From positions 1-64,000 of the forward strand of contig JAVEDE010000117.1 of assembly GCA_030841105.1 (NCBI GenBank): a DNA stretch of 64,000 nt, written 5' to 3'. Made by a program: the position numbers and the translations under genes. A model generated the notes under the pieces. The model saw only the letters and a program-made list of their open reading frames with translations. It was not told the origin of the DNA and did no database searches. Numbering within the stretch: position 1 is the first letter of the stretch; each line of letters opens with the position of its first letter. This DNA is from Pyrinomonadaceae bacterium (GTDB lineage Bacteria > Acidobacteriota > Blastocatellia > Pyrinomonadales > Pyrinomonadaceae). Shown here one piece after another: positions 50,305 through 60,347 of this stretch.

Positions 50305-51712
50305 CTTTCAATGCGTTTCGCTCGATGGCCTGAAGCGCGCTGGCGGAGGCGACGAGTTCCCCTTCGTCGGCCGCGCCCGTTCGGGCGTGCATGGCTTCAT
50401 CGCCGCTGCCCGTCAAGGTCGCGTGCGCGCCGTCCGTTTGTGTGGCGGCGAGTTCGAGTTGTTGTTCGATGAGACTCAGGATTTTTTCGGGCGACTCGTC
50501 GCCGAGCGCGAGGCGTTTGGCTTCGAGCGTGAGCGCGGCCATGTCGTGAGCGCGGCCGCGGAAGCGTATGTCGCGCGTGATGAGGTCTTCGATGATGCGG
50601 CGTTCGCGCACCTGCCGCGACGCGTCCGAATCGAGTCCGGCGGCGACGGCGTACTCGACGGGCACGCTGCGGTTGCTGATCATGATGTGGAGCGCGCCGG
50701 TCAACGCGCGCGCCTCATCGCGCAGGCGCGGGATGTCGAGCAGCGAGTTTTTGAAACCGAGGTGGCCGCGCAAATTGATCTCGATGATCGGCGCAGGCGT
50801 CGTGTCGCGCTCCGGGTCGTGCGCGCGCGCTTCGAGGCGGATCACTTCCAAGACACCCGCGTGGACGGCTTCGGCGTCGGGCACGCCGGACACGTCGAAG
50901 TTGAGACGCTGGAACGGCCGTTGCGTGTAGTCGCGCGAATGCTCGGCGGTGACGCGCCCCGCCGCGTCAACCTCGACGAGATAAAGGCCGCGCTCCTCTT
51001 TGAACTCGTCAATCGTGCAGGCTTCGAGCGAGCCGGGGTTGAACGCCCAGTCCTCGATCTCGAAACGCTTGTGCGTGTGGCCGAGCGCGACGTAATCAAC
51101 GAGCGCGCGCAGTTCCTTCATGCGCGAGATGGAGAGCGCGGGGATGTTCGGGCGGTTGAGTTGGCCTTCCACGTCCGTGTGCAGCATCAGGATATTGAAC
51201 AGCCCCTCGCCGCGCGCGTCGCGCAGCGCGTCCACGACGAGCGGCACGGCGGCGTTCGTCGAAGTGCCGAACCAGTGCGTGCCGAAGATGCGCGCGCCCG
51301 CGATGTCTATGTAAGAGCCGCTGCGCTCATCTTCGTTCCAAGGGACGAGGCGGAAGCCGTCGCGCGTGTCCGGCTCTAACAGGATGAGGTAGCCCCACTG
51401 CGAGAGCGAGCGCATCCAACTGAAACGGTTGACGGCGTCCGACTCGTGCTGATCGTGATTGCCCTCGATGGCGACGACGGGGATGCCCGCCTCCTTCAAC
51501 ATCTGGAGGCCGATGATGGCGTGGTTCATCGCCTGCGGATCAACTTTACGCGAGTTGAAGAAGTCGCCGCAGATGAGCACGAAGTCCACGGCGTTCGGCA
51601 GCGCGTGGCGCGCGATCACGTCGCTCCAAGCGCGGAAAAAATCGGCCGTGCGCTCCTCCACATTGTAGCGACGGCAGCCGAGATGTATGTCTGCGAGATG
51701 AAGAAATTTCAT
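50285..51712 (-). CDS. sbcD: SbcD-like/Mre11-like metallophosphoesterase
   Basis: MKFLHLADIHLGCRRYN, ICGDFFNSRKVDP, IEGNHDQHE; ATG at 51712. Confidence 0.9.
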   Translation of the reverse strand: MKFLHLADIHLGCRRYNVEERTADFFRAWSDVIARHALPNAVDFVLICGDFFNSRKVDPQAMNHAIIGLQMLKEAGIPVVAIEGNHDQHESDAVNRFSWMRSLSQWGYLILLEPDTRDGFRLVPWNEDERSGSYIDIAGARIFGTHWFGTSTNAAVPLVVDALRDARGEGLFNILMLHTDVEGQLNRPNIPALSISRMKELRALVDYVALGHTHKRFEIEDWAFNPGSLEACTIDEFKEERGLYLVEVDAAGRVTAEHSRDYTQRPFQRLNFDVSGVPDAEAVHAGVLEVIRLEARAHDPERDTTPAPIIEINLRGHLGFKNSLLDIPRLRDEARALTGALHIMISNRSVPVEYAVAAGLDSDASRQVRERRIIEDLITRDIRFRGRAHDMAALTLEAKRLALGDESPEKILSLIEQQLELAATQTDGAHATLTGSGDEAMHARTGAADEGELVASASALQAIERNALKAATSDG

Positions 51713-51799
51713 AATAATCACGACGAAAGCGCGCGGGCTGACGAACCCGGCGGGGGCGGCGAACGCGTGCGCTGTCGTGTGACTATTATACCTTAAAGA

Positions 51800-51885
51800 C
51801 AGTGACAAGTGACGAGTGAGAGGTGACAAGTTAAGGCAGAAATCTTGTCTTTAACTTGTCACCTGTCACTCGTCACTTGTCACTT
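51800..51885. repeat. Heptamer-iterated inverted repeat (family A)
   Basis: cagtgacaagtgacgagtgagaggtgacaagttaag...cttaacttgtcacctgtcactcgtcacttgtcactt. Confidence 0.9.
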
Positions 51886-52092
51886 AAAAAAGATGAAGCC
51901 CCCGCGACTCTGGGAATGAGTCAAATTTGGAAGCGGGGGCTTCGGCTCCGGGCGGCGGCAGAAGGGAATACCGTATGTGCGCGGAGCGCAACGGTCTCTC
52001 GTGAAGGGGACGAGAGCCGAACTCGTAAAATCTCTCAAAGAGCTACACTGGCGGGCGCGGCGGTAGTGGGGAGTTGACCGCCGCGCCGGCGA
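51886..52092 (-). ncRNA. Candidate structured RNA (unassigned) ending in a terminator-like hairpin
   Basis: Minus strand: GGCGCGGCGGT..ACCGCCGCGCC (11 bp), CTCTCGT..ACGAGAG, ACCGT..ACGGT, TTCGGCTC..GAGCCGAA, then GAAGCCCCCGC..GCGGGGGCTTC followed by ATCTTTTTT. Confidence 0.45.
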
Positions 52093-52110
52093 CCGTGAGG
52101 ACAGTAATTG

Positions 52111-52332
52111 TCAACGACCGTGTTTCTGTCCTTGCGCCGTCCGCAGTAACTGTGAGGCTGCGACGGCATCGCACATAATCTTGTTGAGGGCATCTATGGC
52201 CGGGCGTGCGACGTGCTCGGAAATCTTCTTGCGCGCCAGTTGGAGCAACACCCCGCGGATCTCGGCGGGGGTCAGTTCGCCGTCGGGACTCTCCTCAAGT
52301 TTTTTCAATAACGCTTTCAAAAAACTCACCAC
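52111..52332 (-). CDS. Small hypothetical protein
   Basis: 73 aa: MVSFLKALLKKLEESPDGELTPAEIRGVLLQLARKKISEHV... Confidence 0.6.
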   Translation of the reverse strand: MVSFLKALLKKLEESPDGELTPAEIRGVLLQLARKKISEHVARPAIDALNKIMCDAVAASQLLRTAQGQKHGR

Positions 52333-52375
52333 CTAACCGTATATGAAATCGAGGCTCGTTTCATTACTAAACTTT

Positions 52376-52768
52376 TCAGGCCGCTTCGAGCCGCGCGGCG
52401 AGCGTCGAATGGCGCACGGTCGTGAGCAACTGTTCGACGTCGAGGGGCTTCGACAGGAAACCGTCCGCGCCCTGTTGGAAACATGCCTTCTTCGTCTCGA
52501 TGCTCTCGTCGGAACTGACGATGTAGACCTTCGAGGACGGGCACTGCTCCTTGAGATAGTCGAGGATGCGCAGGCCGACTTCGGGCGAATCAAGCACGGG
52601 GGGCATGTGCAGATCGAGTATGGAGATGACCGGCTCGAAGTGCGTCGCGTGGCGCATGGCGGAGGGAAAGTCGCTCGCCGTCGTCACGTCGTACTCGTCG
52701 CAGAGCGTCCAGTAAAGTTGCTGTCTGATGGCGGTTTCGTCGTCAACGATGAGAAGTTTCGGTTTCAA
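52376..52768 (-). CDS. Single-domain response regulator (REC only)
   Basis: KLLIVDDETAIRQQLYWTLCDEYDV...ISILDLHMP...VYIVSSDES...GFLSKPLD. Confidence 0.92.
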   Translation of the reverse strand: MKPKLLIVDDETAIRQQLYWTLCDEYDVTTASDFPSAMRHATHFEPVISILDLHMPPVLDSPEVGLRILDYLKEQCPSSKVYIVSSDESIETKKACFQQGADGFLSKPLDVEQLLTTVRHSTLAARLEAA

Positions 52769-53020
52769 CGTCTTGGTTCCTTTCCGCCACTCGCGCCTTT
52801 AGTAGAGCGTGCCTGCCACTGACTCTGAATAACTTTTCAACTCACTTCCTGTCTTACGCCGAACATACATCGCAACGCGCGTGCCACAAGCCGCGCGCGA
52901 CGCAAAACAACCGTTTGCGCCGCAATCGCGCACTAACGGCCTGAACCGACGAGTCGCATGTGTGAACTAGAGTAGACAGGCGGGCGGCCGTGTGTAGACA
53001 GGAGAGGACGGACAGAAGTA

Positions 53021-53093
53021 GATCGTGAATCGTCAATCGTGAATAGAAAGAACTGAGTTTTATCTATTCGCGATTGACGATTCACGATTCACG
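53021..53093. repeat. Heptamer-iterated inverted repeat (family B)
   Basis: gatcgtgaatcgtcaatcgtgaatag...ctattcgcgattgacgattcacgattcacg. Confidence 0.9.
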
Positions 53094-53110
53094 GCTTTTG
53101 ATTCATCCCT

Positions 53111-54535
53111 TTAAGCAGTGATGTTGAGTTCGCCGATGAGGCGGTGGAAGTAGGAGCGGCTGATGCCGAGGCGTTTGGCGGCGGCGGCCTTGTTGCCGCC
53201 TTCGGCTTGCATGGCGCTGATGAGGAGGCGTCGTTTGAGTGCGAGCATCGCGCCTTCGAGCGTGGTTTCGTCGCCGCCGCCGTTGTCCGACGCGGCCGCA
53301 GTAGCGGCGGCCGGGCGGCGGATGTGCAGCATCTTTTCGGGGAGAAACTCCGTGCCGAGCCGCGAGCCGGTGGTTAAGACGACGAGCCGCTCCATCAGAT
53401 TTTCGAGTTCGCGGACGTTGCCCGGCCAGTCGTACTCCTGCAAGGCTTCGATGAGTTCGGGGTCGAGCGCGGCGGGCGGGCGGGCGTGTTTGTCGGCGGC
53501 CTTCGCGGCGAAGTGCGCGGCGAGGATGGGAAGGTCTTCGCGCCGCTCGCGCAGGGCGGGCAGTTGGAGCGGCACGACGTTGAGGCGATAGAAGAGATCG
53601 CGTCGGAAGCGTCCCTCTTCCACCTCCTGTTCGAGATCGCGGTTGCTGGCGGCGACGAGACGGATGTCCACGTTCAAAGTCTTCGTGCCGCCGAGACGCT
53701 CGAAGGCGCGCTCCTGCAAGACGCGCAGCAACTTCACCTGCACGGCCTGACTGAGTTCGCCGATCTCGTCGAGGAACAAAGTGCCGCCGTCGGCCAACTC
53801 GAAGCGACCCATCTTCGCCTGCGTCGCGCCGGTGAACGCGCCCTTCTCGTGACCGAACAGTTCCGACTCGATCAAATCTTCGGGGAGCGCGGCGCAACTG
53901 ACGGCGACGAAAGGCTCGTCGGCGCGCGGGCTTTCCTCGTGGACGGCGCGCGCGAGCATCTCCTTGCCCGTGCCGTTCTCGCCCGTCAAGAGCACGGTCG
54001 CGCTCGTCGAGGCGACGGCGCGCGCTTGCTTCATGATGCGTTCGAGCGCGGGCGAACTGCCGAGCAGGCGGCCGAAGCCGCGGCAGGCGAGGAGCGAGGC
54101 GCGCAGTTTCAAATTCTCTTCTTCGAGGTGGCGCACGCGCGCCGCCTGCCGGACGATGTGCGTAACCTCCGCCTCGTTGAAGGGCTTCTCGAAGAAGCCG
54201 TATGCGCCGCAGCGGATGGCTTCAAGCGCGGTCTGCCGCGAGTTGCTGCCGGTGATGACGACGACCGGAATGCTCGGTCGCGCGGCGCGCGCGGCTTCGA
54301 TGACGGCGAGACCTTCGCTGATGCCGTCGAGGTCGGGCGGCAGGTGCAAATCGCACAGCACTACTTGGACGCGCCCGCCGCGCAACTGCGCGATGGCCGA
54401 GGCGCGCGAGTCGGCTTCGAGGACGTGGTGCTCCGCGTCGAGCGCCCAGAAAAGTTGACGCCGCAAAACCTGATCGTCGTCAACGACGAGCACGGTCGCT
54501 TTGTCCGGCGCGGGTTCGGGCGTGGGTTCGGTCAT
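53111..54535 (-). CDS. Sigma-54-dependent response regulator (NtrC family)
   Basis: [16 protein letters not shown]+ [22 protein letters not shown]-terminal Fis-type HTH. Confidence 0.95.
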   Translation of the reverse strand: MTEPTPEPAPDKATVLVVDDDQVLRRQLFWALDAEHHVLEADSRASAIAQLRGGRVQVVLCDLHLPPDLDGISEGLAVIEAARAARPSIPVVVITGSNSRQTALEAIRCGAYGFFEKPFNEAEVTHIVRQAARVRHLEEENLKLRASLLACRGFGRLLGSSPALERIMKQARAVASTSATVLLTGENGTGKEMLARAVHEESPRADEPFVAVSCAALPEDLIESELFGHEKGAFTGATQAKMGRFELADGGTLFLDEIGELSQAVQVKLLRVLQERAFERLGGTKTLNVDIRLVAASNRDLEQEVEEGRFRRDLFYRLNVVPLQLPALRERREDLPILAAHFAAKAADKHARPPAALDPELIEALQEYDWPGNVRELENLMERLVVLTTGSRLGTEFLPEKMLHIRRPAAATAAASDNGGGDETTLEGAMLALKRRLLISAMQAEGGNKAAAAKRLGISRSYFHRLIGELNITA

Positions 54536-54672
54536 GGGACGTGTGCCTGCCTGCGGGGGAGATTAAAGTCCGTCCTGCGTCGTGGCCGCCCTTCGCGGGC
54601 GCACGGCGGACGGTTTCTCTCAATCTACGGGCGCAATGTTTTATGAACTCTTCAGGAGCGAAAGGGACGCGC

Positions 54673-56664
54673 TCAGTTGGCCGCGCCGGTCTTCGCAGTG
54701 GACTTCGCCTGCGAAGCCTTCTCCGCCGTGCGGGCGTGTGAGGCCATGAGCGGGATGGATGGTAGCACGACGCGGAAGCGCGTGCCAGACCCTAGCTTCG
54801 ATTTGACTTCGAGACGACCGCCGTGCGCCTCGACGATCTCGCGGCAGGTGTAGAGGCCGAGGCCAATGCCGCGCTTCTTCGTCGTCGCGAAGGCGCGGAA
54901 GAGGCGCGTCCGCATGAAGTCTTCGGTCATCCCCGGCCCCGTGTCTTCGACGCTGAAGTAGACGAGCGTGTCGCTCTCTTCCCCGGCCGCGACGGTGAGC
55001 CGCCCGCCACGCCCGCCCATCGCCTCGAAGGCGTTGACGACGAGGTTCTCCACCACGCGCTCGATCCGCTCGGCGTCAATCGGGGCGACGAGCGTGTCGG
55101 GCAACTCCGTCTGGATGTCGTAGAACTCGGCGCGCGGTTCGGCCGTCGCGGCCAGCACGCGGCGGATGACGGCGACGAGATCGGCCGGGTGCGGCGCGCG
55201 CCGGTATTCGCCGCTCAGCGTCTTGACCGGCTCGCTCAGGCGCGCGACGAGTGCGCCGAGTTTCTCCGTCGCCTGCCGGAGCGAAGAGACTGCGTCTTCG
55301 CGAAACTCCGCGCGGTGAAATTGACGCTCCATGTTCGTGACGAGCATCGAGAGGCCGGTGATGGCGTTTTTGAGATCGTGCGTGAGCATCGCCGAGAGAC
55401 GCACGAAGGATTGAAACTGCCGCGTCTCGGCCTCGCGCGCGATGAGTTCGCGCAGGCGGTCGCTCATCCGGTTGAAGCCTTCGGCCAGCGCGTGCGTCTC
55501 GTCGTTGGCGCGGACTTCGATGCGCTGGCTGAGGTCGCCCTCGCCGATTGTTTCCGCCGCCTCGATGACGCGCCGGATGCGACGCGTGGTGCGCGTGACG
55601 GTGATGAAGACGAGCAGCGTCGCCACGCCCGCGACGAGCAGGGCGAGCGTGAGCGACGTGAAGTTGTCGCGGTTGAGGGTCGCCACGGCGCGCGTGTAAT
55701 TTTCGGCGGCGGCCACCGAGAGGTCGCTGCCCGCGACCGGCCGGTAAGCGGCGAGCCAGCGCGTGCCGTCGGCCGCCACGGTGTAGAAATCCGTCCCGCT
55801 GTTGCCCGCCTGCATCGCGCGCGTGAAGTTGTCGAAGTAAGGCATCGCCGCGCCCACCGGCTGGTACTTGAGCGCGGGGCTGGTGTGATAGACGATCCGC
55901 CCCGCCCGATCCAGCACGAGCAGGGAGCGCGTGCTCTGCGTCGTCCCGACATTGACGACGCGCGCGGGCGCGCTCTGAGCGGGAGCGTTCGCGGCGTTCG
56001 CGTCGTGCCCGGCCTCTTGCAGCAGCGCGTCCAACTTCAGTTCGGCGACGAGCGCGAGGCGCGGGCTGCGCTCGCTGTCGGGCGAGAAGACGGGCACGGT
56101 GTAGACGATGCAGGGCGTGCCGTTCGCGTCGCGCGTCACGTTCGAGCGCAGGGGCTTCGGCTCGGCGGCCGTCCAGACGCGTTCGTCGAGTGGCAAACGG
56201 CCGGGCAGCAGGTCGCCCGGCGTCACGCGCACGGACGAGTTGCCCGCGTCCGGCGGCTCGAAGCGAATTGGCGCGCGCCCCGCCCCGGCCAGCGTGACGG
56301 CCGAGTAGTAATCGCGATTGTGCAAAACGAAATTGGCGACGGCCGCGCGCACCGCTTCGGGCAAGGCCGGTTCGTTCGCCGCGGGCGAACTATTAATTGC
56401 CGCAGGTTGCGCCCCGGCGGCGGCGACGCCGCGCACGTAGTCGCGCACCACACCCGCATGCGCCAGTTCGTTCAGGTCAACTTCGCGCGCGCGCAGCGCA
56501 ACTTCCACGTCGCGTGCGACGCGCGACGCCTCCGCCTCGACCCGCTCGCGCAGCATCCCCTCGACCACGTTCCGGCTGTTGCGATACGACACCAAGCCGA
56601 GGAGCAAGACCGGCACGAGGCTGCCGAGGACGAAGAAGATTAAGAGTTTGGTGCGGAGGTTCAC
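54673..56664 (-). CDS. Membrane sensor histidine kinase (HAMP-HisKA-HATPase)
   Basis: AMLTHDLKNAI, VENLVVNAFEAMG, DTGPGM, TTKKRGIGLGLYTCREIVEAHGG. Confidence 0.94.
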   Translation of the reverse strand: MNLRTKLLIFFVLGSLVPVLLLGLVSYRNSRNVVEGMLRERVEAEASRVARDVEVALRAREVDLNELAHAGVVRDYVRGVAAAGAQPAAINSSPAANEPALPEAVRAAVANFVLHNRDYYSAVTLAGAGRAPIRFEPPDAGNSSVRVTPGDLLPGRLPLDERVWTAAEPKPLRSNVTRDANGTPCIVYTVPVFSPDSERSPRLALVAELKLDALLQEAGHDANAANAPAQSAPARVVNVGTTQSTRSLLVLDRAGRIVYHTSPALKYQPVGAAMPYFDNFTRAMQAGNSGTDFYTVAADGTRWLAAYRPVAGSDLSVAAAENYTRAVATLNRDNFTSLTLALLVAGVATLLVFITVTRTTRRIRRVIEAAETIGEGDLSQRIEVRANDETHALAEGFNRMSDRLRELIAREAETRQFQSFVRLSAMLTHDLKNAITGLSMLVTNMERQFHRAEFREDAVSSLRQATEKLGALVARLSEPVKTLSGEYRRAPHPADLVAVIRRVLAATAEPRAEFYDIQTELPDTLVAPIDAERIERVVENLVVNAFEAMGGRGGRLTVAAGEESDTLVYFSVEDTGPGMTEDFMRTRLFRAFATTKKRGIGLGLYTCREIVEAHGGRLEVKSKLGSGTRFRVVLPSIPLMASHARTAEKASQAKSTAKTGAAN

Positions 56665-56783
56665 GTCGAAAATTTAAGCGGCGCGGTGCGAGTGAGGTCG
56701 TGCCCAAAGACTGAGTGCGCGGACGGTGATGTTCGCGCCGCAGATGCTAACGCGGGGCGTCTCAACTGTCAAAAAAATATCGC

Positions 56784-56901
56784 CGTCAGTTGTCCGTAGT
56801 CAGTAGTCCGCGTCAGTTGTCCGTAGTCAGTTGTTCAAGACAGTCTGTAGCGACTCGTGTGAGTGCCACATGCAACTGACAACCAGCCACGGACAAAGAA
56901 C
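56784..56901. repeat. Dispersed repeat family C, copy 2
   Basis: gtcagttgtccgtagtcagtagtccgcgtcagttgtccgtagtcagttgttcaagacagtctgtag...gccacatgcaactgacaaccagccacggacaaag. Confidence 0.85.
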
Positions 56902-56907
56902 TATCTC

Positions 56908-57471
56908 TTAGTTCATCCCTCCGCCCTCGTATTCCTCGCGCGTGAGGGCGTAGCGGATGACGCGTTCCTCCGAGCCGTCGCCGATGAAGCGGAAGTTGTT
57001 TTTTTCCAGCACGCGGATCGAGGGGCGCAGTTCGGGGTAAGTCTCGGCGATGACGCGCGCGACGTGCGGGTCGGAGAAAGCCTGACGAATGAGCGCGCCC
57101 GCGGCCTCCGTCGCGTAGCCCGCGCGTTGAAACTCAGGCAGCATCGAGTAGCCGATCTCCACCGTCCCGTCGGCCGACGGCTTCCCCTTGTAGCCGATGC
57201 CGCCGATGAGCGTGCCGCCTGCTGCTTCACCTTCGTGCGCCGCGAGGATGATGAAGTAGAACGTCCACGCGCCCGCGTCCGGGTTCTCGTCCAGATACTT
57301 CGCCATCCACTCCAACGCCTCTTGATCGTAGAGCGGCGGCGGCCACTCGTCCGGCACGCGCGCCCCCAGACGCCGACGCAAAAACTCGCGGTCGTCAACC
57401 CGCACGCGGAACAGTTCCGCCGTGCCCGCGACCAACTCCAAACGCTCTGTCCTCAGTTTAAGATTTTCCAT
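56908..57471 (-). CDS. GNAT family N-acetyltransferase
   Basis: LKLRTERLEL...EIGYSMLPEFQRAGYATEAAGALIRQAF...RPSIRVLEKNNFRFIG. Confidence 0.92.
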   Translation of the reverse strand: MENLKLRTERLELVAGTAELFRVRVDDREFLRRRLGARVPDEWPPPLYDQEALEWMAKYLDENPDAGAWTFYFIILAAHEGEAAGGTLIGGIGYKGKPSADGTVEIGYSMLPEFQRAGYATEAAGALIRQAFSDPHVARVIAETYPELRPSIRVLEKNNFRFIGDGSEERVIRYALTREEYEGGGMN

Positions 57472-57497
57472 ATACATGTATGGTCGTGAACCAACGT

Positions 57498-58397
57498 TCA
57501 CGGCACGCGCGTGCGGCCGAACTTGGCGAGCAGCGGCGCGAGGCGCGCGACGACGAGCGGGTGCGCCGCGCCGTTCGCGGCGACGACCCCGTTGAGATTT
57601 CGCACGTCCTCGGTGTTGTAGCGGAGCGGCTCGCCCCAGAGGTCTGTCAGCCGCCCCCCGGCTTCGGCGAGGATGGCTTCGGGCGCGCACGTGTCCCACT
57701 GCTTCGTGCGCGGCGAGAGGTGGACGTAGAGATCGCACTGCCGCTCGGCGATGAGTCCCGTCTTGATGCCGACCGAGCCGCGCCTGATCTCTTCTCTGAG
57801 GCCGAGCGCGCGCATCACCTCCGACATGCGCGGGCTGTGGTGATTCCGGCTCGCCGCCAGACGCATCCGTCGAAACTCCGTCTCCGCGGCGACGCTCATG
57901 CGCTCCGGTTGCGCCTCCGGCCGCGCGACCCACGCTCCCACGCCGCGCGCCGCGTAGTGCAACACGTCTGGCACGGGTTGATAGACGACGCCGACGACGG
58001 GCGTGCCGTCTTCGACCAGCCCGATCTGCACGGCGAAGTCGCCGTTGCCCTCGATGAAGCCCTTCGTGCCGTCGAGCGGGTCAACCATCCAGACGCGCGA
58101 GAGGCTCAAGCGGCGCACGGTGTCGAGCGTCTCTTCGGACAACAGGCCGTCGGCGGGAAACTCGCGCTGCAACCCTGCGACGATCACGTCGTTGGCCGCG
58201 TGGTCGGCCTGCGTCACCGGGTCGTCGTTCTCGCTCTTGTGGACTATATGCAGCGGCCTGCCATAGTGCGCGAGCGCGGCCGCGCCCGCCGCCCGTGCGA
58301 GCGTGATCGCCGCGCCGAGTTCGCGCTCGTAAAAGTTGCCGCCCGCCGCGGCGGCTTCCGGCTGTGCATCACCGTTCAAGTTTCTCTGCGTCCCCAA
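57498..58397 (-). CDS. cysQ: 3'(2'),5'-bisphosphate nucleotidase CysQ-like
   Basis: DDPVTQADHAAN, LLSEET, WMVDPLDGTKGFIEGNGDFAVQIGL, WDTCAPEAILAEAGG. Confidence 0.88.
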   Translation of the reverse strand: MGTQRNLNGDAQPEAAAAGGNFYERELGAAITLARAAGAAALAHYGRPLHIVHKSENDDPVTQADHAANDVIVAGLQREFPADGLLSEETLDTVRRLSLSRVWMVDPLDGTKGFIEGNGDFAVQIGLVEDGTPVVGVVYQPVPDVLHYAARGVGAWVARPEAQPERMSVAAETEFRRMRLAASRNHHSPRMSEVMRALGLREEIRRGSVGIKTGLIAERQCDLYVHLSPRTKQWDTCAPEAILAEAGGRLTDLWGEPLRYNTEDVRNLNGVVAANGAAHPLVVARLAPLLAKFGRTRVP

Positions 58398-58457
58398 AGG
58401 TTCAATCTAACACCAGACAAGGAAAGTCTCATTTCTTCACAATCCGCGCGCCTTCTT

Positions 58458-60008
58458 TCACAACTCGCGCCCCGCTTCGCGGATGATGTCGAGCGTCTCA
58501 TCTATGTCGCGGCGCGTCGTGCGGAAGTTGACGATGCAGGCGCGCAGGGCGAAGCGGCCGCGCAACAGCGCGTTCGACACGTAGGCGCGCCCGCCGTGTT
58601 GCACCGCGCGCAGGATGCGCTCGTTCAACTCGTTCACTTCCGCTTCGAGTCGCGCACGCTCTGCCTCGTCAGTAGTAGCCAGTTGACGCCGCATCTGAGG
58701 CGGCACGTAACGAAAACAGCAGATGCTCAACTCGACCGGCGCGAGCAGTTCAAAGTCTTCCGCCGCTTCGACGCGCGCGGCGAAGTAGGCGGCGAGCGCG
58801 TTGTCATCCGTGATCGCGTCGGCGATCGCCTGCGCGCCGTAGTAACGCAGCAGCATCCAGATTTTCAGAGCGCGAAAGCGGCGCGACAACTCCACGCCGT
58901 AGTCGAAGAAGGCGAACGACTCCTCCTCCGTCTCTTCAAAAATTTTGATGTAATCGGCCTCGCTGCCCGCCCACGCCGCGCGCACACGCGCCGCGTCGCG
59001 GTAGAGCAGACAACCGCAATCAACCGGCGTGTAGAGCCACTTGTGCGGGTCGAGCGCGACGGAATCGGCCGCGTCGAGTCCGGCGAAGAGAGCGCGCTTC
59101 GACGCGTCCGTAGCCGCGAGCGCGCCGTATGCGCCGTCAACGTGAAACCAGAGATCGTGTTCGCGCGCAAGGCTTGCGATCTCGGCGAGCGGATCAACCG
59201 CGCCCGTGTTGACCGTGCCCGCGCTCGCCACCACGCAGCACGGTTGAAAGTTGTCGCGCACGTCCCCCTCGATCCGCTCGCGCAAGGCGCGCACGTCCAT
59301 GCGGTAGTTCTCGTCCGACGCGACGACGCGCACCTGCTCGCGCCCGAAGCCCAGTATGTCCGCCGCCTTCGCGATGGACATGTGTGCCTGATCCGAGACA
59401 TAGACGGTCGCCGGTCGCGCGACGCGCCACAAGCCTTTTTGCGACACGTCAGACGCGCCCGCGGCGGCGTCGCCCTGTGCGGCGCGCGCCTTGGTGCGGT
59501 GCGCGACGTAGAGCGCGTTCAAGTTCGCCATCGAGCCGCCGCTCGTCAACAAGCCGCCCGCGCCTTCCGTGTAGTTGACCAACTGCGCGAGCCAGCCGAT
59601 GACGGTCTTTTCCACGTGCGTCGCCGCCGGGGACGAACGCCACGCGGGCACGTTCTGGTTGAGCGCGGACGCGATGAGGTCTGCGAACGCGCCCGCGGGC
59701 GTTGCGGGCGAAGCGACGTAGCCGAAGAAGCGCGGATGTCCGCTGTGGCGGCTGCCCTCGAAGATGCGCCGGCAATCGGCGAACAACGCGTCGAGCGCGT
59801 CGGGCGCGCCGGGCAGCGGCGCGTCGAACCGCGCGGCGAGTTCGGACGCGGACGTGTGCGTCAGGACGGGCGACGCCGAGACGCCCCGGAAGTAGTCCGA
59901 CACCAACTCGACGGCGCGCGCGGCGAGTTCGCCGAACGCCTCGTCCGTGATGTCGAGCGACGAGGCGCGCACGCCGTCGTCCCCTTCTGTGTCTCGCGCC
60001 TCGCTCAT
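58458..60008 (-). CDS. Pyridoxal-dependent decarboxylase (aromatic-L-amino-acid decarboxylase family)
   Basis: HVDGAYGALAATDASKRALFAGLDAADSVALDPHKWLYTPVDCGCLL. Confidence 0.94.
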   Translation of the reverse strand: MSEARDTEGDDGVRASSLDITDEAFGELAARAVELVSDYFRGVSASPVLTHTSASELAARFDAPLPGAPDALDALFADCRRIFEGSRHSGHPRFFGYVASPATPAGAFADLIASALNQNVPAWRSSPAATHVEKTVIGWLAQLVNYTEGAGGLLTSGGSMANLNALYVAHRTKARAAQGDAAAGASDVSQKGLWRVARPATVYVSDQAHMSIAKAADILGFGREQVRVVASDENYRMDVRALRERIEGDVRDNFQPCCVVASAGTVNTGAVDPLAEIASLAREHDLWFHVDGAYGALAATDASKRALFAGLDAADSVALDPHKWLYTPVDCGCLLYRDAARVRAAWAGSEADYIKIFEETEEESFAFFDYGVELSRRFRALKIWMLLRYYGAQAIADAITDDNALAAYFAARVEAAEDFELLAPVELSICCFRYVPPQMRRQLATTDEAERARLEAEVNELNERILRAVQHGGRAYVSNALLRGRFALRACIVNFRTTRRDIDETLDIIREAGREL

Positions 60009-60164
60009 CTCACCTATCTCGCTTGTCTCGCCTATCTCGCCTATCTCAGTAGCGCCACGCGGTCAAACGTCGAAACCCTATCACACCGCCGCGCTTCCCT
60101 GAAATATTCTTGCCGCGCCGCGCCCGCAACGCTTATAGTCTGTCCACACGACCGAATCTATAAA

Positions 60165-60329
60165 ACAGTGACGAGTGACAAGTGACAAGAGAAGATGAGT
60201 GAATTGTGAATCGTGAATCGTGAATAGATAAAACCTGTCTTCTTCTATTTACGATTTACGATTCACGACTCACTTGCTTCTCTCATCACTCATCACTTGT
60301 ATTAACTTGTCACCTGTCACTTGTCACTG
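60165..60329. repeat. Nested inverted repeat: family A arms enclosing family B hairpin
   Basis: cagtgacgagtgacaagtgacaag...[tgtgaatcgtgaatcgtgaatag...ctatttacgatttacgattcacg]...cttgtcacctgtcacttgtcactg. Confidence 0.9.
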
Positions 60330-60347
60330 CTTTCGGAGGTTTGAACC

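Noticed and set aside
51886-52092. tmRNA, RNase P or cobalamin riboswitch identity for the structured region
   Set aside because: No CCA end or tRNA-like domain, no RNase P conserved regions, no B12-box; left unassigned
54823-56643. 606-aa plus-strand ORF
   Set aside because: Antisense to the histidine kinase gene; no recognizable motifs
57480-60185. 901-aa plus-strand ORF
   Set aside because: Antisense to well-supported cysQ and decarboxylase genes; Arg/Val-rich composition typical of antisense frames in high-GC DNA
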